Source of the DNA: Caloramator sp. E03 | Lineage (GTDB): Bacteria > Bacillota > Clostridia > Clostridiales > Caloramatoraceae | Length of the DNA: 64,000 nt | NCBI RefSeq assembly: GCF_006016075.1 | Contig: NZ_CP040093.1 | Span: 1,963,501-2,027,500, forward strand | Direction: 5' to 3' | Shown here: positions 9,573 through 18,693 of the stretch, piece by piece | How the letters are laid out: every line of letters starts with the position of its first letter | Position numbering within the stretch: position 1 is the first letter of the stretch | Notes under the pieces: generated by a model | Seen by the model: the letters and a program-made list of their open reading frames with translations, nothing else | The model's database searches: none | Told to the model about the DNA's origin: nothing | Translations under genes and position numbers: made by a program

Positions 9573-10217
9573 ATGCAAATTGATGAAAGATTATTAAAAG
9601 AAATTACAAGATTAGTAATCGAAGAGTTAAGTAAAGTTAATAATTCTGAAGCTAAAAACAAAGATAGATGCATAGGATATTTTAGAGAAATAGGGCCAGC
9701 AAAAAAGGGACAGGATATAAGAGAAGTTGTGATAGGTATAGGACCTGCATTTGGAGAATCTATAAAACATACAATAAATGGTATTGAACATAAGGATGTA
9801 ATAAAAGAAATAATGGCAGGTATAGAAGAAGAAGGAATGATACCAAGGATAGTAAAGATTTATAAGACATCAGATGTTGCTTTTATTGGAAAAGAAGCTG
9901 CAATTTTAAGTGGATCAGGTATTGGAATCGGAATCCAATCAAAAGGAACAGCAATAATACATCAAAAAGACTTATATCCATTAACAAATCTTGAATTATT
10001 TTCACAAGCACCACTTTTAACCCTTAAAGATTATAGAGATATTGGCAAAAATGCAGCAAGATATGCAAAAGGAGTTATAGTTAAGCCAATATCAATAAGG
10101 AATGATTTCATGTCAAGACCAAAATATCAAGTAAAGGCTGCGGTTATGCATATTAAAGAAACAGAGAAAATTAATAAAAACTATGCTCCAATTGAATTAA
10201 AGTTACTTAAGGGGTGA
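9573..10217 (+). CDS. pduD: Propanediol dehydratase, medium subunit with encapsulation helix
   Basis: A 214-residue subunit that, with the large and small subunits, holds the cobalamin. I place the start at ATG 9573, preceded by GATGGTGG. An earlier in-frame ATG (9549) lies inside the large-subunit gene and would disrupt the conserved N-terminus. The first ~20 residues (MQIDERLLKEITRLVIEE) form an amphipathic helix known in this family to target the dehydratase to the shell lumen. The body carries the expected GIGPAFGESI and GSGIGIGIQSKGTAIIHQ segments, the latter near the B12 site. Confidence 0.94.
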   Translation: MQIDERLLKEITRLVIEELSKVNNSEAKNKDRCIGYFREIGPAKKGQDIREVVIGIGPAFGESIKHTINGIEHKDVIKEIMAGIEEEGMIPRIVKIYKTSDVAFIGKEAAILSGSGIGIGIQSKGTAIIHQKDLYPLTNLELFSQAPLLTLKDYRDIGKNAARYAKGVIVKPISIRNDFMSRPKYQVKAAVMHIKETEKINKNYAPIELKLLKG

Positions 10218-10224
10218 ATAAATA

Positions 10225-10620
10225 GTGAAATATCCCATTTCTAAAAACATCCCAGATAAGGTTACAACAAAAACAGGTAAAAAAATAGATGAGATAAATA
10301 TAGAGAATATTATGAATGGAAGTATAACTTCAGAAGATATAAAAATTTCTAAGGAAACACTTTTAATTCAAGCAGATATTGCAAAAGAAAATGGAAGAAT
10401 TCAGCTTAAAAGAAATTTTATTAGAGCATCAGAACTTGTTGAAGTACCAGACGATGTAATTTTAAAGATATATAATCTGCTGAGGCCTTATAGAGCAACT
10501 AAAGAAGAACTTATATCTATAGCCTTTGAACTAAAAGATAAATATAATGCTGAAAGTTGCTCAAAATTTATACTAGAGGCTGCTAATATATATGAAAAAA
10601 GAGGGATTTTAAAAGCCTAA
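10225..10620 (+). CDS. pduE: Propanediol dehydratase, small subunit
   Basis: A 131-residue small subunit of the dehydratase. It starts with GTG at 10225, positioned by AAGGGGTGA, which overlaps the stop codon of the medium subunit, so the two are probably translationally coupled. The C-terminal segment with LRPYRATKEEL and the AANIYEKRGIL tail is typical of PduE. It lacks the long N-terminal extension of Salmonella PduE, as is common in Clostridia. The stop is 12 nt before the reactivase gene. Confidence 0.93.
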   Translation: MKYPISKNIPDKVTTKTGKKIDEINIENIMNGSITSEDIKISKETLLIQADIAKENGRIQLKRNFIRASELVEVPDDVILKIYNLLRPYRATKEELISIAFELKDKYNAESCSKFILEAANIYEKRGILKA

Positions 10621-10632
10621 AGGAGAATAAAA

Positions 10633-12450
10633 ATGAAATTAATAGCAGGAGTTGATGTTGGTAATTCAACAACTGAAACATGTATTGCTGGAATTAATGA
10701 AGATGGTAAGTTTAAATTTCTTTCAAGTGCTATAACTGAAACAACTGGAATGAAAGGTACTGTTGAAAATGTTAAAGGAATTATAAAAGTTTTAAATGAT
10801 GCACTATTAAAAATAAATAAAAAAATAAATGATTTAGATGTAATTAGAATAAATGAAGCGGCTCCTGTAATAGGAGATACAGCAATGGAAACAATAACGG
10901 AAACTATTATAACAGATTCTGCAATGATAGGACATAATCCATCAACTCCAGGAGGAGAAGGATTAGGAGTAGGAATTACAATAGACATTACAGAGCTTGA
11001 TAAAGCAGATAGTGGAAATAACTATATAGTAATAGTACCTGATAGCATTACTTTTGATAAGGCAGCAGAATTAATAAATAGTTTTAGCGAAAAAGTTAAT
11101 ATAAAGGGTGCAATAATTCAGGCAGATGAAGCAGTACTTGTTGAAAATAGGATAAATATTAAAATTCCAATAGTTGATGAAGTAAAACATATTGATAAGA
11201 TTAACAAAGGAGTAATGTGTGCTATCGAGGTTGCTTCATTAGGAAATACTATAAAAATGCTTTCAAATCCATTTGGAATTGCATCAATATTTAATCTAAC
11301 CCCTGAAGAAACAAAATTTGTAGTTCCAATAGCAAAAAGCCTAATTGGGAACCGTTCAGCAGTGGTTATTAGAACACCTTCTGGCGAGGTTAAAGAAAGC
11401 ATTATTTCAGCAGGTATATTAACAATATTTGGACAAAAAAGTGTAGTAAAAGTAAATGTTGATTCTGGAGCAGATGAAATAATGAAAGCTGTTAATGAAG
11501 CTGGATTGATTTATGATGTATCAGGGGAGATAGGAACCAATATAGGGGCTATGATAAATAGGATTAAAAATTCAATGGCAAACCTTACAAATATGGATAT
11601 TAATGACATTAAAATTAAAGATATACTTGCTGTTGATACAATGCTTCCTGTAAATGCATCAGGTGGTATAGCAGGAGAAACGTTTATGGAGAAGGCTGTT
11701 GCAATAGCTTCTATGGTTAAGGTGGACAGGCTTCCTATGATGAAAATAGCTGAAAAACTTCAAAATGAGACAGGGGTATATGTTAAAATTGCTGGAGTTG
11801 AAGCTGTAATGGCATCTTTAGGTGCACTAACTACACCAGGAACAAAACTACCTATTGCAGTACTTGATATTGGTGGTGGTTCAACTGATGCTGCACTACT
11901 TGATGAAAAAGGGAATGTAACATCTATTCATGTTGCAGGAGCTGGTGAGCTTGTTACTATGCTCATAAATTCAGAACTTGGATTAAATGACAGAGTTATT
12001 GCTGAGGAAATTAAAAAAAATTCTGTAGCAAAAGTTGAAAGTTTGTTCCATATTAGAGTTGAAAATGGGCAGATAAAATTTTTTGATGAACCACTAAATC
12101 CTAAATTGTTTGGAAGAGTTGTTGTTATAAAAGGCAAAGAACTAATTCCAATAAATAAGGATACAACTCTTGAAAAAGTTGTACAGGTTAGGAGAACAGC
12201 AAAAGAAAGAGTTTTTGTAAAAAATTCAATAAGAGCACTAAGAGCACTAAGAGCAATAGCACCGGAAGGAAATTTAAAGAAAATACCTAATGTTGTTATA
12301 GTTGGTGGTTCAGCACTTGATTTTGAAGTTCCTGAAATGATTTTAGCAGAACTTGCAAAGTATAAAATTGTTGCAGGCAGAGGGAATATTAGAAAATCAG
12401 AAGGCCCAAGAAATGCTGTAGCAACAGGGCTTACGATGTCTTATTTTTAA
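10633..12450 (+). CDS. pduG: Diol dehydratase reactivase, large subunit
   Basis: A 605-residue ATP-dependent chaperone (DdrA family) that ejects damaged cobalamin from the inactivated dehydratase so that a fresh cofactor can bind. It has an actin-like ATPase fold: the N-terminal phosphate loop GVDVGNSTTE (residues 5-14) and a second DIGGGSTDAAL loop (about 413-423). The preserved MDINDIKIKDI and RRTAKERVFV regions are also family features. It is immediately followed by the small subunit, giving the usual alpha2beta2 complex. Confidence 0.95.
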   Translation: MKLIAGVDVGNSTTETCIAGINEDGKFKFLSSAITETTGMKGTVENVKGIIKVLNDALLKINKKINDLDVIRINEAAPVIGDTAMETITETIITDSAMIGHNPSTPGGEGLGVGITIDITELDKADSGNNYIVIVPDSITFDKAAELINSFSEKVNIKGAIIQADEAVLVENRINIKIPIVDEVKHIDKINKGVMCAIEVASLGNTIKMLSNPFGIASIFNLTPEETKFVVPIAKSLIGNRSAVVIRTPSGEVKESIISAGILTIFGQKSVVKVNVDSGADEIMKAVNEAGLIYDVSGEIGTNIGAMINRIKNSMANLTNMDINDIKIKDILAVDTMLPVNASGGIAGETFMEKAVAIASMVKVDRLPMMKIAEKLQNETGVYVKIAGVEAVMASLGALTTPGTKLPIAVLDIGGGSTDAALLDEKGNVTSIHVAGAGELVTMLINSELGLNDRVIAEEIKKNSVAKVESLFHIRVENGQIKFFDEPLNPKLFGRVVVIKGKELIPINKDTTLEKVVQVRRTAKERVFVKNSIRALRALRAIAPEGNLKKIPNVVIVGGSALDFEVPEMILAELAKYKIVAGRGNIRKSEGPRNAVATGLTMSYF

Positions 12451-12464
12451 ATTAGGGTGATTTA

Positions 12465-12800
12465 ATGGATATAATAAAGCCATCTATTGTTATATTTAAA
12501 TGGAAGCAAAGCTTAAATTCATATAGTGAAATAGCTTTAGGAATTGAAGAGGAAGGAGCTTTATATACCATTTATGAGTCAGATGAAAATGCTTATGAAA
12601 TGGCATATAAAGCAGCTTTGAAATCTAAATTAGGTATTGGAATTGGTATTGATGATAAAGTGGCCTGCATCGTTTTAAGAAATATGAAAAAGGGACAAGC
12701 TCTTTTTGTAGATAATATAGAAGATAGAATTAAAATGCGAATATTAGGTTATAATGCTGCAAGATATGTAAAAGGAGAGCCTTTTATTATTAAAGATTAA
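12465..12800 (+). CDS. pduH: Diol dehydratase reactivase, small subunit
   Basis: A 111-residue protein of the DdrB/PduH family, structurally related to the dehydratase medium subunit and swapped with it during reactivation. The GIEEEGALYTIYE segment and the central KLGIGIGID match the family. It starts 14 nt after the large reactivase subunit and ends 11 nt before the adenosyltransferase. Confidence 0.92.
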   Translation: MDIIKPSIVIFKWKQSLNSYSEIALGIEEEGALYTIYESDENAYEMAYKAALKSKLGIGIGIDDKVACIVLRNMKKGQALFVDNIEDRIKMRILGYNAARYVKGEPFIIKD

Positions 12801-12811
12801 TAGGTGATTAT

Positions 12812-13768
12812 ATGAGGATATATACAAGAATGGGAGATAGTGGTGAAACAGGGCTTTATAATGGAGAAAGAGTACGTAAAGACAGCAAAATTTTTAGTGT
12901 ACTTGGTGATTTTGATGAGCTTACAAGCATTCTTGGAGTTGTTAAAGCTAGATTACTTAACGAAAATATTTCAAAAGAAATAGAAAAAGTACAAAAAAAT
13001 TTAATGCTTATAATGGCCAATATTGCAGGTAAAAAAGAATGCAAAATAAGTGAAAAAGATATTACTGAGATTGAAGAACTTATTGATAACTATCAAAGTA
13101 TGTTTCCAAAAATAAAAAGCTTTGCGATTCCAGGTTATTGTGAAACATCGGCACTTATTGATTTTGCAAGAACAGTTACAAGAAGAGCAGAAAGAAGTTT
13201 AGTATCTTTAGAAAATGAAATATATGTTGATGGAGATTTCAAAAAATATATTAACAGATTATCTGATTATCTTTATACAGCTGCAAGGTTTATTGAATTT
13301 AAAGAAAAAGTGGCAAAAAAAGTTATTGAGGTGCTCAATATAAATAATGATGTTTCAAAAAAAATCAATCTAAATATTGCAAAGAAAATTATAGAATTTG
13401 TTGAAAAAAAAGCTTTAGGAATGAATATTCCTGTTGTTATTGCAGTTGCAGATGAAAATGCAATTATAAAGGCTGTACATAATATGGATGGTGCTCTAAT
13501 AGCAAGTTATGATATTGCAGTAAATAAAGCATATACAGCAGCAGCTTTAAGATGTTCAACTGAAGAATTAGGGAAACTTTCTAAACAAGGAAGCCCTCTT
13601 TATGGAATACAAAATACTAATAACAAAATTGTTGTATTTGGAGGAGGATGTCCTCTAAAGATAGGAGATAAGTTTTTAGGTGGTATTGGAGTTAGTGGAG
13701 GAACAGCAGAAGAGGATATTGAGCTTGCAAATTATGGTGCAAATATACTTAAGGAGGTGTTAAAGTGA
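12812..13768 (+). CDS. pduO: PduO-type cob(I)alamin adenosyltransferase fused to a GlcG/HbpS-like domain
   Basis: A 318-residue two-domain protein. Residues ~1-165 are a PduO adenosyltransferase that makes adenosylcobalamin from ATP and cob(I)alamin: N-terminal TRMGDSGETGLYNGERV, the RRAERSLVSL motif and the NRLSDYLYTAAR motif. Residues ~180-318 are the PduO-C (GlcG/HbpS, DUF336) domain with SQGSPLYGI-like and GGCPLKIGDKFLGGIGVSGG segments, associated with heme or cobalamin handling. It supplies cofactor for the dehydratase beside it. Its last codons overlap the start of pduP by 4 nt (GTGA), implying coupled translation. Confidence 0.94.
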   Translation: MRIYTRMGDSGETGLYNGERVRKDSKIFSVLGDFDELTSILGVVKARLLNENISKEIEKVQKNLMLIMANIAGKKECKISEKDITEIEELIDNYQSMFPKIKSFAIPGYCETSALIDFARTVTRRAERSLVSLENEIYVDGDFKKYINRLSDYLYTAARFIEFKEKVAKKVIEVLNINNDVSKKINLNIAKKIIEFVEKKALGMNIPVVIAVADENAIIKAVHNMDGALIASYDIAVNKAYTAAALRCSTEELGKLSKQGSPLYGIQNTNNKIVVFGGGCPLKIGDKFLGGIGVSGGTAEEDIELANYGANILKEVLK

Positions 13769-15165
13769 CAATTAGGAATGAAGACATCGAAGCAATAGTA
13801 AAGCAAGTATTAATTAATTTAAAAAGCAGCAAACAAATCAAAAATGAAGAACTAGGTATATTTAATGATGTAAATGATGCAGTTAACGCTGCAAAGGAAT
13901 CTCAAAGAATTTTAAGATATATGTCTATAGATCAGAGAGAAAGGATAATCAATAAAATTAGGGAAAAAACAATTGAAAATGCAAAGCTTCTTGCCCAAAT
14001 GGGTGTTAATGAAACAGGAATGGGACGTGTTGATCATAAAATAATAAAGCATGAACTTGTTGCAAAAAAGACTCCAGGAACCGAAGATATTAAAACAATA
14101 GCATGGTCAGGAGATAATGGCTTAACTCTTGTTGAGATGGGCCCTTTTGGAGTGATTGGTGCAATAACTCCATCAACAAATCCATCAGAAACAGTAATTT
14201 GCAATAGTATAGGAATGATTGCTTCAGGTAATACAATAGTATTTAATCCTCATCCTGGAGCATCAAAAGTTTCAAATTATGCAGTAAGACTTGTAAATGA
14301 GGCATCGCTTGAGGAAGGAGGTCCTCCAAACCTTGCAGTTTCAATAGATAAACCAACGATAGAGATGGCAAATATACTTTTTAAACATCCAGACATATCT
14401 CTTCTTGTTGCAACAGGGGGGCCAGGTGTTGTAACAGCATGTTTATCTTCAGGTAAAAGAGCAATTGGAGCAGGTGCAGGGAATCCTCCGGTTGTTGTTG
14501 ATGAAACTGCAGACATTAAAAAAGCTGCGAAGGATATTATAGATGGAGCTACATTTGATAACAACCTTCCTTGCATTGCTGAAAAAGAGGTTATTGCAGT
14601 AGATGAAATAGCCGATGAGCTTATTTATTACATGATTAAAAATGGAGCATATAAAATAGAAAAAGATATGGTGGATAAATTAACAGAACTTGTACTTGAA
14701 AAGAAAAACGGAGAATATGTGATTAGCAGAAATTGGGTTGGAAGGGATGCTTATAAGATTTTAAAAGCTCTTGGAATTGATGCAGATGAAAGTATTAGAT
14801 GCATAATATTTGAGGCAAATGAGGAACATCCACTTGTTGAAGAGGAACTTATGATGCCAATACTTGGAATAGTAAGAGCAAGCAATGTTGATGATGCAAT
14901 AAAAATCGCAATAAGGCTTGAACATGGTAATAGGCATTCAGCACATATGCATTCTAAAAATGTAGACAACCTAACAAGGTTTGGGCGTGAAATTGATACA
15001 GCAATATTTGTTAAAAATGCACCCTCTTATGCTGCACTTGGATTTGGTGGGGAAGGATATTGTACTTTTACAATTGCAAGTAGGACAGGTGAAGGATTAA
15101 CATCTGCTAAGACATTTACAAAAATCAGAAGATGTGTGCTTGCCGATGGTTTTTCAATTAGATAG
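13765..15165 (+). CDS. pduP: CoA-acylating propionaldehyde dehydrogenase with N-terminal encapsulation peptide
   Basis: A 466-residue aldehyde dehydrogenase oxidising propionaldehyde with NAD+ and CoA to propionyl-CoA inside the compartment. Residues 4-18 (RNEDIEAIVKQVLIN) form the amphipathic encapsulation helix, followed by a linker. The catalytic domain shows the PFGVIGAITPSTNPSE cofactor region, ATGGPGVV, and the active-site cysteine within NNLPCIAEKE (about residue 272). The GTG start overlaps the stop of pduO. NADH made here is re-oxidised by the alcohol dehydrogenase encoded next, and the CoA product feeds PduL. Confidence 0.95.
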   Translation: MTIRNEDIEAIVKQVLINLKSSKQIKNEELGIFNDVNDAVNAAKESQRILRYMSIDQRERIINKIREKTIENAKLLAQMGVNETGMGRVDHKIIKHELVAKKTPGTEDIKTIAWSGDNGLTLVEMGPFGVIGAITPSTNPSETVICNSIGMIASGNTIVFNPHPGASKVSNYAVRLVNEASLEEGGPPNLAVSIDKPTIEMANILFKHPDISLLVATGGPGVVTACLSSGKRAIGAGAGNPPVVVDETADIKKAAKDIIDGATFDNNLPCIAEKEVIAVDEIADELIYYMIKNGAYKIEKDMVDKLTELVLEKKNGEYVISRNWVGRDAYKILKALGIDADESIRCIIFEANEEHPLVEEELMMPILGIVRASNVDDAIKIAIRLEHGNRHSAHMHSKNVDNLTRFGREIDTAIFVKNAPSYAALGFGGEGYCTFTIASRTGEGLTSAKTFTKIRRCVLADGFSIR

Positions 15166-15176
15166 GAGGTGTGAGA

Positions 15177-16388
15177 ATGGATTTTAATAATGTAAATATC
15201 GAGGAAATAGTAAAACAAGTATTAAAAGAAATGAGAGGTTCTGATACGCAAAAGGGAGAAGAAAAAAATAATATAATACCTAATACTGCAAGAGCAGCTG
15301 TTTTAACAGATAAGAGAAAAATTGAAGTTAAAGAGTTTCCAATACCGGAGATTAGTGATGATGAAATGCTGGTTAAAGTTGAAGGCTGTGGGATTTGTGG
15401 TACAGATGTTCATGAATATAAAGGAGATCCTTTTAATTTAATTCCAGTTGTTCTTGGACATGAGGGAACAGGTGTAATTGTTAAATTAGGTAAAAATATA
15501 AAAAAAGACAGCTCCGGTAAATACGTAAAAGTTGGAGACAAGATAGTAACATGTATTATTCCTTGTGGAGAGTGTGATGTATGCTTAAATCATCCTGATA
15601 GAACTAATCTTTGTGAAAATCAGGGGATATATGGATTAATGCCAGATGATAGATATCATTTGAATGGTTGGTTTTCAGAGTATATTGTTGTAAGAAAAGG
15701 CTCAACATTTTTTACAGTAAATGATATGGATCTTGATTTAAGGTTATTAGTAGAGCCAGCAGCAGTTGTTGTACATGCTGTAGAAAGAGCAAAATCAACG
15801 GGACTTTTAAAATTCAATAGCAAGGTATTAGTACAAGGATGTGGACCTATAGGATTATTACTCCTATCAGTAATAAGAACTATGGGAATTGAAAATATAA
15901 TTGCTCTTGATGGTGATGAAAAAAGGCTTAATATGGCAAAGAGGCTTGGAGCTAATAAAACTGTTAATTTTAAAAACTACAATAGCCTTGAAGAGACTAT
16001 TAAGGCAGTTAAGGATGCAACAGATGGATTTGGAATAGACTTTGCTTTCCAGTGCACAGGAGTTCCATCAGCAGCATCAAATATATGGAAATTTGTAAAA
16101 CGAGGCGGGGGGCTTTGTGAAGTTGGGTTCTTTGTAAATAATGGTGACTGCCAAATAAATCCTCATTTTGATATATGCAATAAGGAAATTACAGCTGTAG
16201 GTTCATGGGTATACACTCCACAGGATTATTTAACAACTTTTGACTTTTTAAAAAGGGCTAAGGGAATAGGCCTTCCAATTCAAGAATTAATAACACACAG
16301 ATTTTCATTAGATGATATGAATAAAGCAATGGAAGTGAATATGAAACAAGAAGGCATCAAAATTGTTTATATAAACGATAGATTTTAG
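15177..16388 (+). CDS. Zinc alcohol dehydrogenase with N-terminal encapsulation peptide
   Basis: A 403-residue medium-chain (MDR) dehydrogenase predicted to reduce propionaldehyde to propanol or lactaldehyde to propanediol, recycling NADH. Residues ~3-19 (FNNVNIEEIVKQVLKEM) resemble the PduP encapsulation helix. Then come the catalytic zinc region GCGICGTDVHEYKGDP, GHEGTG, the structural zinc motif CGECDVC...C, and the NAD-binding GCGPIGLLLL. Salmonella PduQ is an iron-type enzyme, so this is a non-homologous replacement. ATG 15177 is chosen over GTG 15171 because GGAGG lies 7 nt before it. Confidence 0.92.
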   Translation: MDFNNVNIEEIVKQVLKEMRGSDTQKGEEKNNIIPNTARAAVLTDKRKIEVKEFPIPEISDDEMLVKVEGCGICGTDVHEYKGDPFNLIPVVLGHEGTGVIVKLGKNIKKDSSGKYVKVGDKIVTCIIPCGECDVCLNHPDRTNLCENQGIYGLMPDDRYHLNGWFSEYIVVRKGSTFFTVNDMDLDLRLLVEPAAVVVHAVERAKSTGLLKFNSKVLVQGCGPIGLLLLSVIRTMGIENIIALDGDEKRLNMAKRLGANKTVNFKNYNSLEETIKAVKDATDGFGIDFAFQCTGVPSAASNIWKFVKRGGGLCEVGFFVNNGDCQINPHFDICNKEITAVGSWVYTPQDYLTTFDFLKRAKGIGLPIQELITHRFSLDDMNKAMEVNMKQEGIKIVYINDRF

Positions 16389-16401
16389 GAGATAAGGATT
16401 T

Positions 16402-16710
16402 ATGCAAGCAGTTGGATTTATTGAAGTTTATGGCACCGTTGCAGGCTTTGTAGCTGCTGATGCAGCGTGTAAATCTGCAAATGTTATAATAGAAGCATTT
16501 GATAATAACAGACCTAAAAATGCAGATGTTCCTGTTCCTTTAATAATTGTTGTTAAAGTGAGAGGAAGTCTTGAAGATGTTAAAGCTGCAGTTGATGCAG
16601 GAGCAAAGGCTGCTAAGGAAATTTCAGATGTAATTCAAACACATATAATACCAAAGCCTCAAGATGATACAGAAAAACTTTTAAAAATTAACTGTTTTAA
16701 TAAAAAATAA
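16402..16710 (+). CDS. Microcompartment shell protein (BMC-H) with enlarged central loop
   Basis: A 102-residue single BMC-domain protein predicted to form a shell hexamer. The N-terminus AVGFIEVYGTVAGFVAADAACKSANV and the C-terminal HIIPKPQDD follow the family pattern, quoted here in part. Compared with the PduA-like proteins downstream, the region that should line the pore (KIGSG there) is replaced by a longer DNNRPKNADVPVP loop, so the pore should differ. It is now separated from the other shell genes by an insertion sequence that begins 15 nt after its stop. Confidence 0.9.
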   Translation: MQAVGFIEVYGTVAGFVAADAACKSANVIIEAFDNNRPKNADVPVPLIIVVKVRGSLEDVKAAVDAGAKAAKEISDVIQTHIIPKPQDDTEKLLKINCFNKK

Positions 16711-16717
16711 TAAAAAA

Positions 16718-16725
16718 ATTAAAAT
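16718..16725. repeat. Target-site duplication, left copy (ATTAAAAT)
   Basis: The 8-bp ATTAAAAT directly abuts the left end of the insertion sequence and is repeated at 18053-18060. Eight bp is the typical duplication length of IS6-type transposition. Confidence 0.75.
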
Positions 16726-18052
16726 GATTGTGTTAAGTAAATATGAAAAAATAGCGTAGCTACACGTATAATTACACAAAATTACACAGTTTTTTTATGT
16801 AATCTAAATTAATAAAATTTGATAATACTGGATTTATCAAAAAAAGGCATGCCGAAGGCACCTACTTAAAACTTAAAATGTAGGTGTGTTAAGAATATAT
16901 GGTTTATTTGAGAATTAAGCAGACAGAAGCCAGTTATTAATATTTTTTTCATCAACTAAAATACCAGCAACTTGTGCAGGAGTTAGATTGTTTAAAGAAT
17001 AGTGAGGTCTTAAAAAATTATAATGGAAAATAAACATTGCTATTAGAGTGTTTGCACTTTCAAATGATTTAAAACCTCTTTTACGTTTATACCAGTCTTT
17101 AAATGTATCATTAAAAGCTTCTAGCAAGTTGTTGGATATATCATCTTTAAATGATTGAACTTTTATGTGTTTTGAAGAATTAAAAATAGTTTTAGTAGCA
17201 AGATTATATGAGCCTAATCTATCGGTCACAATAGCCGATGGACATCCAAACTTACTTGCAGATTTAAACAAGGAAAAAGCTTGAGAAGCATCTCTTGAAG
17301 GAGATAAATTAAAACCAAGAACCATTCTGGTTTCTGAATCTATAATTAACCAAAGATAATGCTTTTTACCATTAATAAAAACGACAGTTTCGTCGGCATG
17401 CCATTCATCAGATGCACTTAAATCAAGATTTTCAGTAAGTTTATTAGCTATACTTAGAAAAATTGGAGCAAATTTTTTGCACCAAGATGCAATAGTTACA
17501 TGAGAAACTTTGACATTGTAGGTTAGTTTAAAAAATTGAGATATTCTTCTTGTTGAAGAACCATTTAGATAATAGAGGTTAAGTGCAGTAAGAATTAAAA
17601 ATAATGGAAATCTCATTCTTTTAAAATCTGTCTTTCCTTTAATTAATTCACAAGATGCAGAGGGTATATTAATAGGTTTTGCAACATAAATAGAATGACC
17701 ACATTTTTTAGAGTTGCAAGTATAATGGGAATAGTACTCATAATCATGGTGCAAATAAGTACCACTACCACAAACAGGACAACGAGGATACCCTCTCAAT
17801 ACACGATTTTTCTTACCCTTATAATCTTCAAGAGTAAACTGACGTCTACAGTCTTTACATTGATATTTTTGATTACCTGCTTTGTCTTTCCCAAAGCGAT
17901 AGAGATTTTGACTATGGCATCTTGGACATGAAATTTTATTCAATGACTTGCACATAATTTCATCTCTCCTTCGGAGGTATTTTGTTTTTCGCTATATATA
18001 AGATAACTCAAAGGAGAGATGAAATTCAAATATCATATAACTTAACAAAACT
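16726..18052 (-). mobile_element. IS6-like insertion sequence within the microcompartment operon (1327 bp)
   Basis: Ends were deduced from the ATTAAAAT direct repeats and imperfect terminal inverted repeats. The left end GATTGTGTTAAG matches the complement of the right end AGTTTTGTTAAG at 9 of 12 positions, and both continue into ATATGA-like sequence. The element carries one transposase gene on the minus strand, opposite to the operon. A hairpin (CACCTAC/GTAGGTG, about 16859-16886) lies downstream of the transposase. An internal 15-bp inverted repeat (17957-17971 and 18011-18025) lies in the transposase leader. The element contains no passenger gene. Confidence 0.85.
16915..17955 (-). CDS. 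DDE transposase with N-terminal zinc ribbons (IS6-like)
   Basis: A 346-residue transposase. The first ~100 residues contain zinc-ribbon Cys pairs (CPRCHSQN, CKDC, CPVC, CNSKKC) for end recognition. The catalytic RNase-H-like domain shows the acidic triad in the contexts WHADETVV, VTDRLGSY and NLLEAFNDTFKDW, the last followed by RKRGFKSF, the pattern of IS6-type enzymes. It appears intact. The minus-strand ATG is preceded by a GGAGAGATG-like site in the right end of the element. The exact IS subfamily cannot be settled by eye, because zinc-ribbon variants of IS6 are less common than the short form. Confidence 0.88.
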   Translation of the reverse strand: MCKSLNKISCPRCHSQNLYRFGKDKAGNQKYQCKDCRRQFTLEDYKGKKNRVLRGYPRCPVCGSGTYLHHDYEYYSHYTCNSKKCGHSIYVAKPINIPSASCELIKGKTDFKRMRFPLFLILTALNLYYLNGSSTRRISQFFKLTYNVKVSHVTIASWCKKFAPIFLSIANKLTENLDLSASDEWHADETVVFINGKKHYLWLIIDSETRMVLGFNLSPSRDASQAFSLFKSASKFGCPSAIVTDRLGSYNLATKTIFNSSKHIKVQSFKDDISNNLLEAFNDTFKDWYKRKRGFKSFESANTLIAMFIFHYNFLRPHYSLNNLTPAQVAGILVDEKNINNWLLSA

Positions 18053-18060
18053 ATTAAAAT
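18053..18060. repeat. Target-site duplication, right copy (ATTAAAAT)
   Basis: Second copy of the 8-bp direct repeat flanking the insertion sequence. It lies just before the AAGGAGG ribosome site of the next shell gene, so the shell gene's translation signals are intact. Confidence 0.75.
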
Positions 18061-18077
18061 TTTAAGGAGGAATAGAA

Positions 18078-18356
18078 ATGACACAGGAAGCATTAGGAAT
18101 GGTTGAAACAAGAGGACTTGTAGCAGCAATAGAGGCTGCAGATGCTATGGTAAAAGCAGCAGATGTTACATTAATTGGAACAGAAAAGATAGGATCAGGA
18201 TTAGTTACAGTAATGGTAAGAGGAGATGTCGGAGCAGTTAAAGCTGCTACAGAAGTTGGAGCTGGTGCTGCTAAAAAGCTTGGTGAACTTGTTGCAGTAC
18301 ATGTAATACCAAGGCCACATACTGATGTTGAAAAAATACTGCCTGTTTTAAAATAA
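18078..18356 (+). CDS. pduA: Major microcompartment shell hexamer (PduA/PduJ-like)
   Basis: A 92-residue canonical BMC-H protein. It has the [20 protein letters not shown] start, the pore-lining KIGSG (about residues 36-40) and the C-terminal [15 protein letters not shown]. Such hexamers tile the flat shell facets and let propanediol enter while retaining the aldehyde. It is the first shell gene after the insertion sequence. Its coding sequence is nearly identical at nucleotide level to 18811-19089, so the two arose by recent duplication or are kept alike by gene conversion. Confidence 0.94.
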   Translation: MTQEALGMVETRGLVAAIEAADAMVKAADVTLIGTEKIGSGLVTVMVRGDVGAVKAATEVGAGAAKKLGELVAVHVIPRPHTDVEKILPVLK

Positions 18357-18389
18357 TTAACCCTAATATAATTGGCAGGAGTGTTATTA

Positions 18390-18680
18390 ATGAAATCAAT
18401 TGGACTTCTTGAAATACAGTCCCTATCAGCAGCTATAGAAGCTATTGATGCTATGTTAAAAACAGCAAATGTACAGTTTTTAACATGGGAGAAAAAGCTT
18501 GGAGGAAGGCTTGTAACTGTAGTGATTTCTGGCGAAGTTTCATCAGTAAAAGAGGCAATAGAAATAGGAATGACAAGAGCAAACATGATAGGAAAAGTTT
18601 TTGCTCATGCTGTAATACCTAATCCTCATGAAGAAGTTATGAAAATGATTGAAATTAGTGCAAAAAAATTGAATATATAA
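18390..18680 (+). CDS. Microcompartment shell protein (divergent BMC-H)
   Basis: A 96-residue single BMC-domain protein (KSIGLLEIQSLSAAIEAIDAM at the start, HAVIPNPHEE near the end). The pore segment reads EKKLGGR instead of KIGSG, which predicts a different pore size or charge. The tail adds about eight residues beyond the domain. ATG 18390 follows GCAGGAG at 8 nt. An upstream in-frame TTG (18372) overlaps that ribosome site. It lies between the two near-identical PduA-like genes. Confidence 0.9.
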   Translation: MKSIGLLEIQSLSAAIEAIDAMLKTANVQFLTWEKKLGGRLVTVVISGEVSSVKEAIEIGMTRANMIGKVFAHAVIPNPHEEVMKMIEISAKKLNI

Positions 18681-18693
18681 AGTGGTGAAATAA

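Noticed and set aside
17957..18025. 15-bp inverted repeat near the transposase start as the insertion sequence ends
   Set aside because: Both arms lie inside the element; the 8-bp target duplication and matching terminal repeats place the ends at 16726 and 18052.
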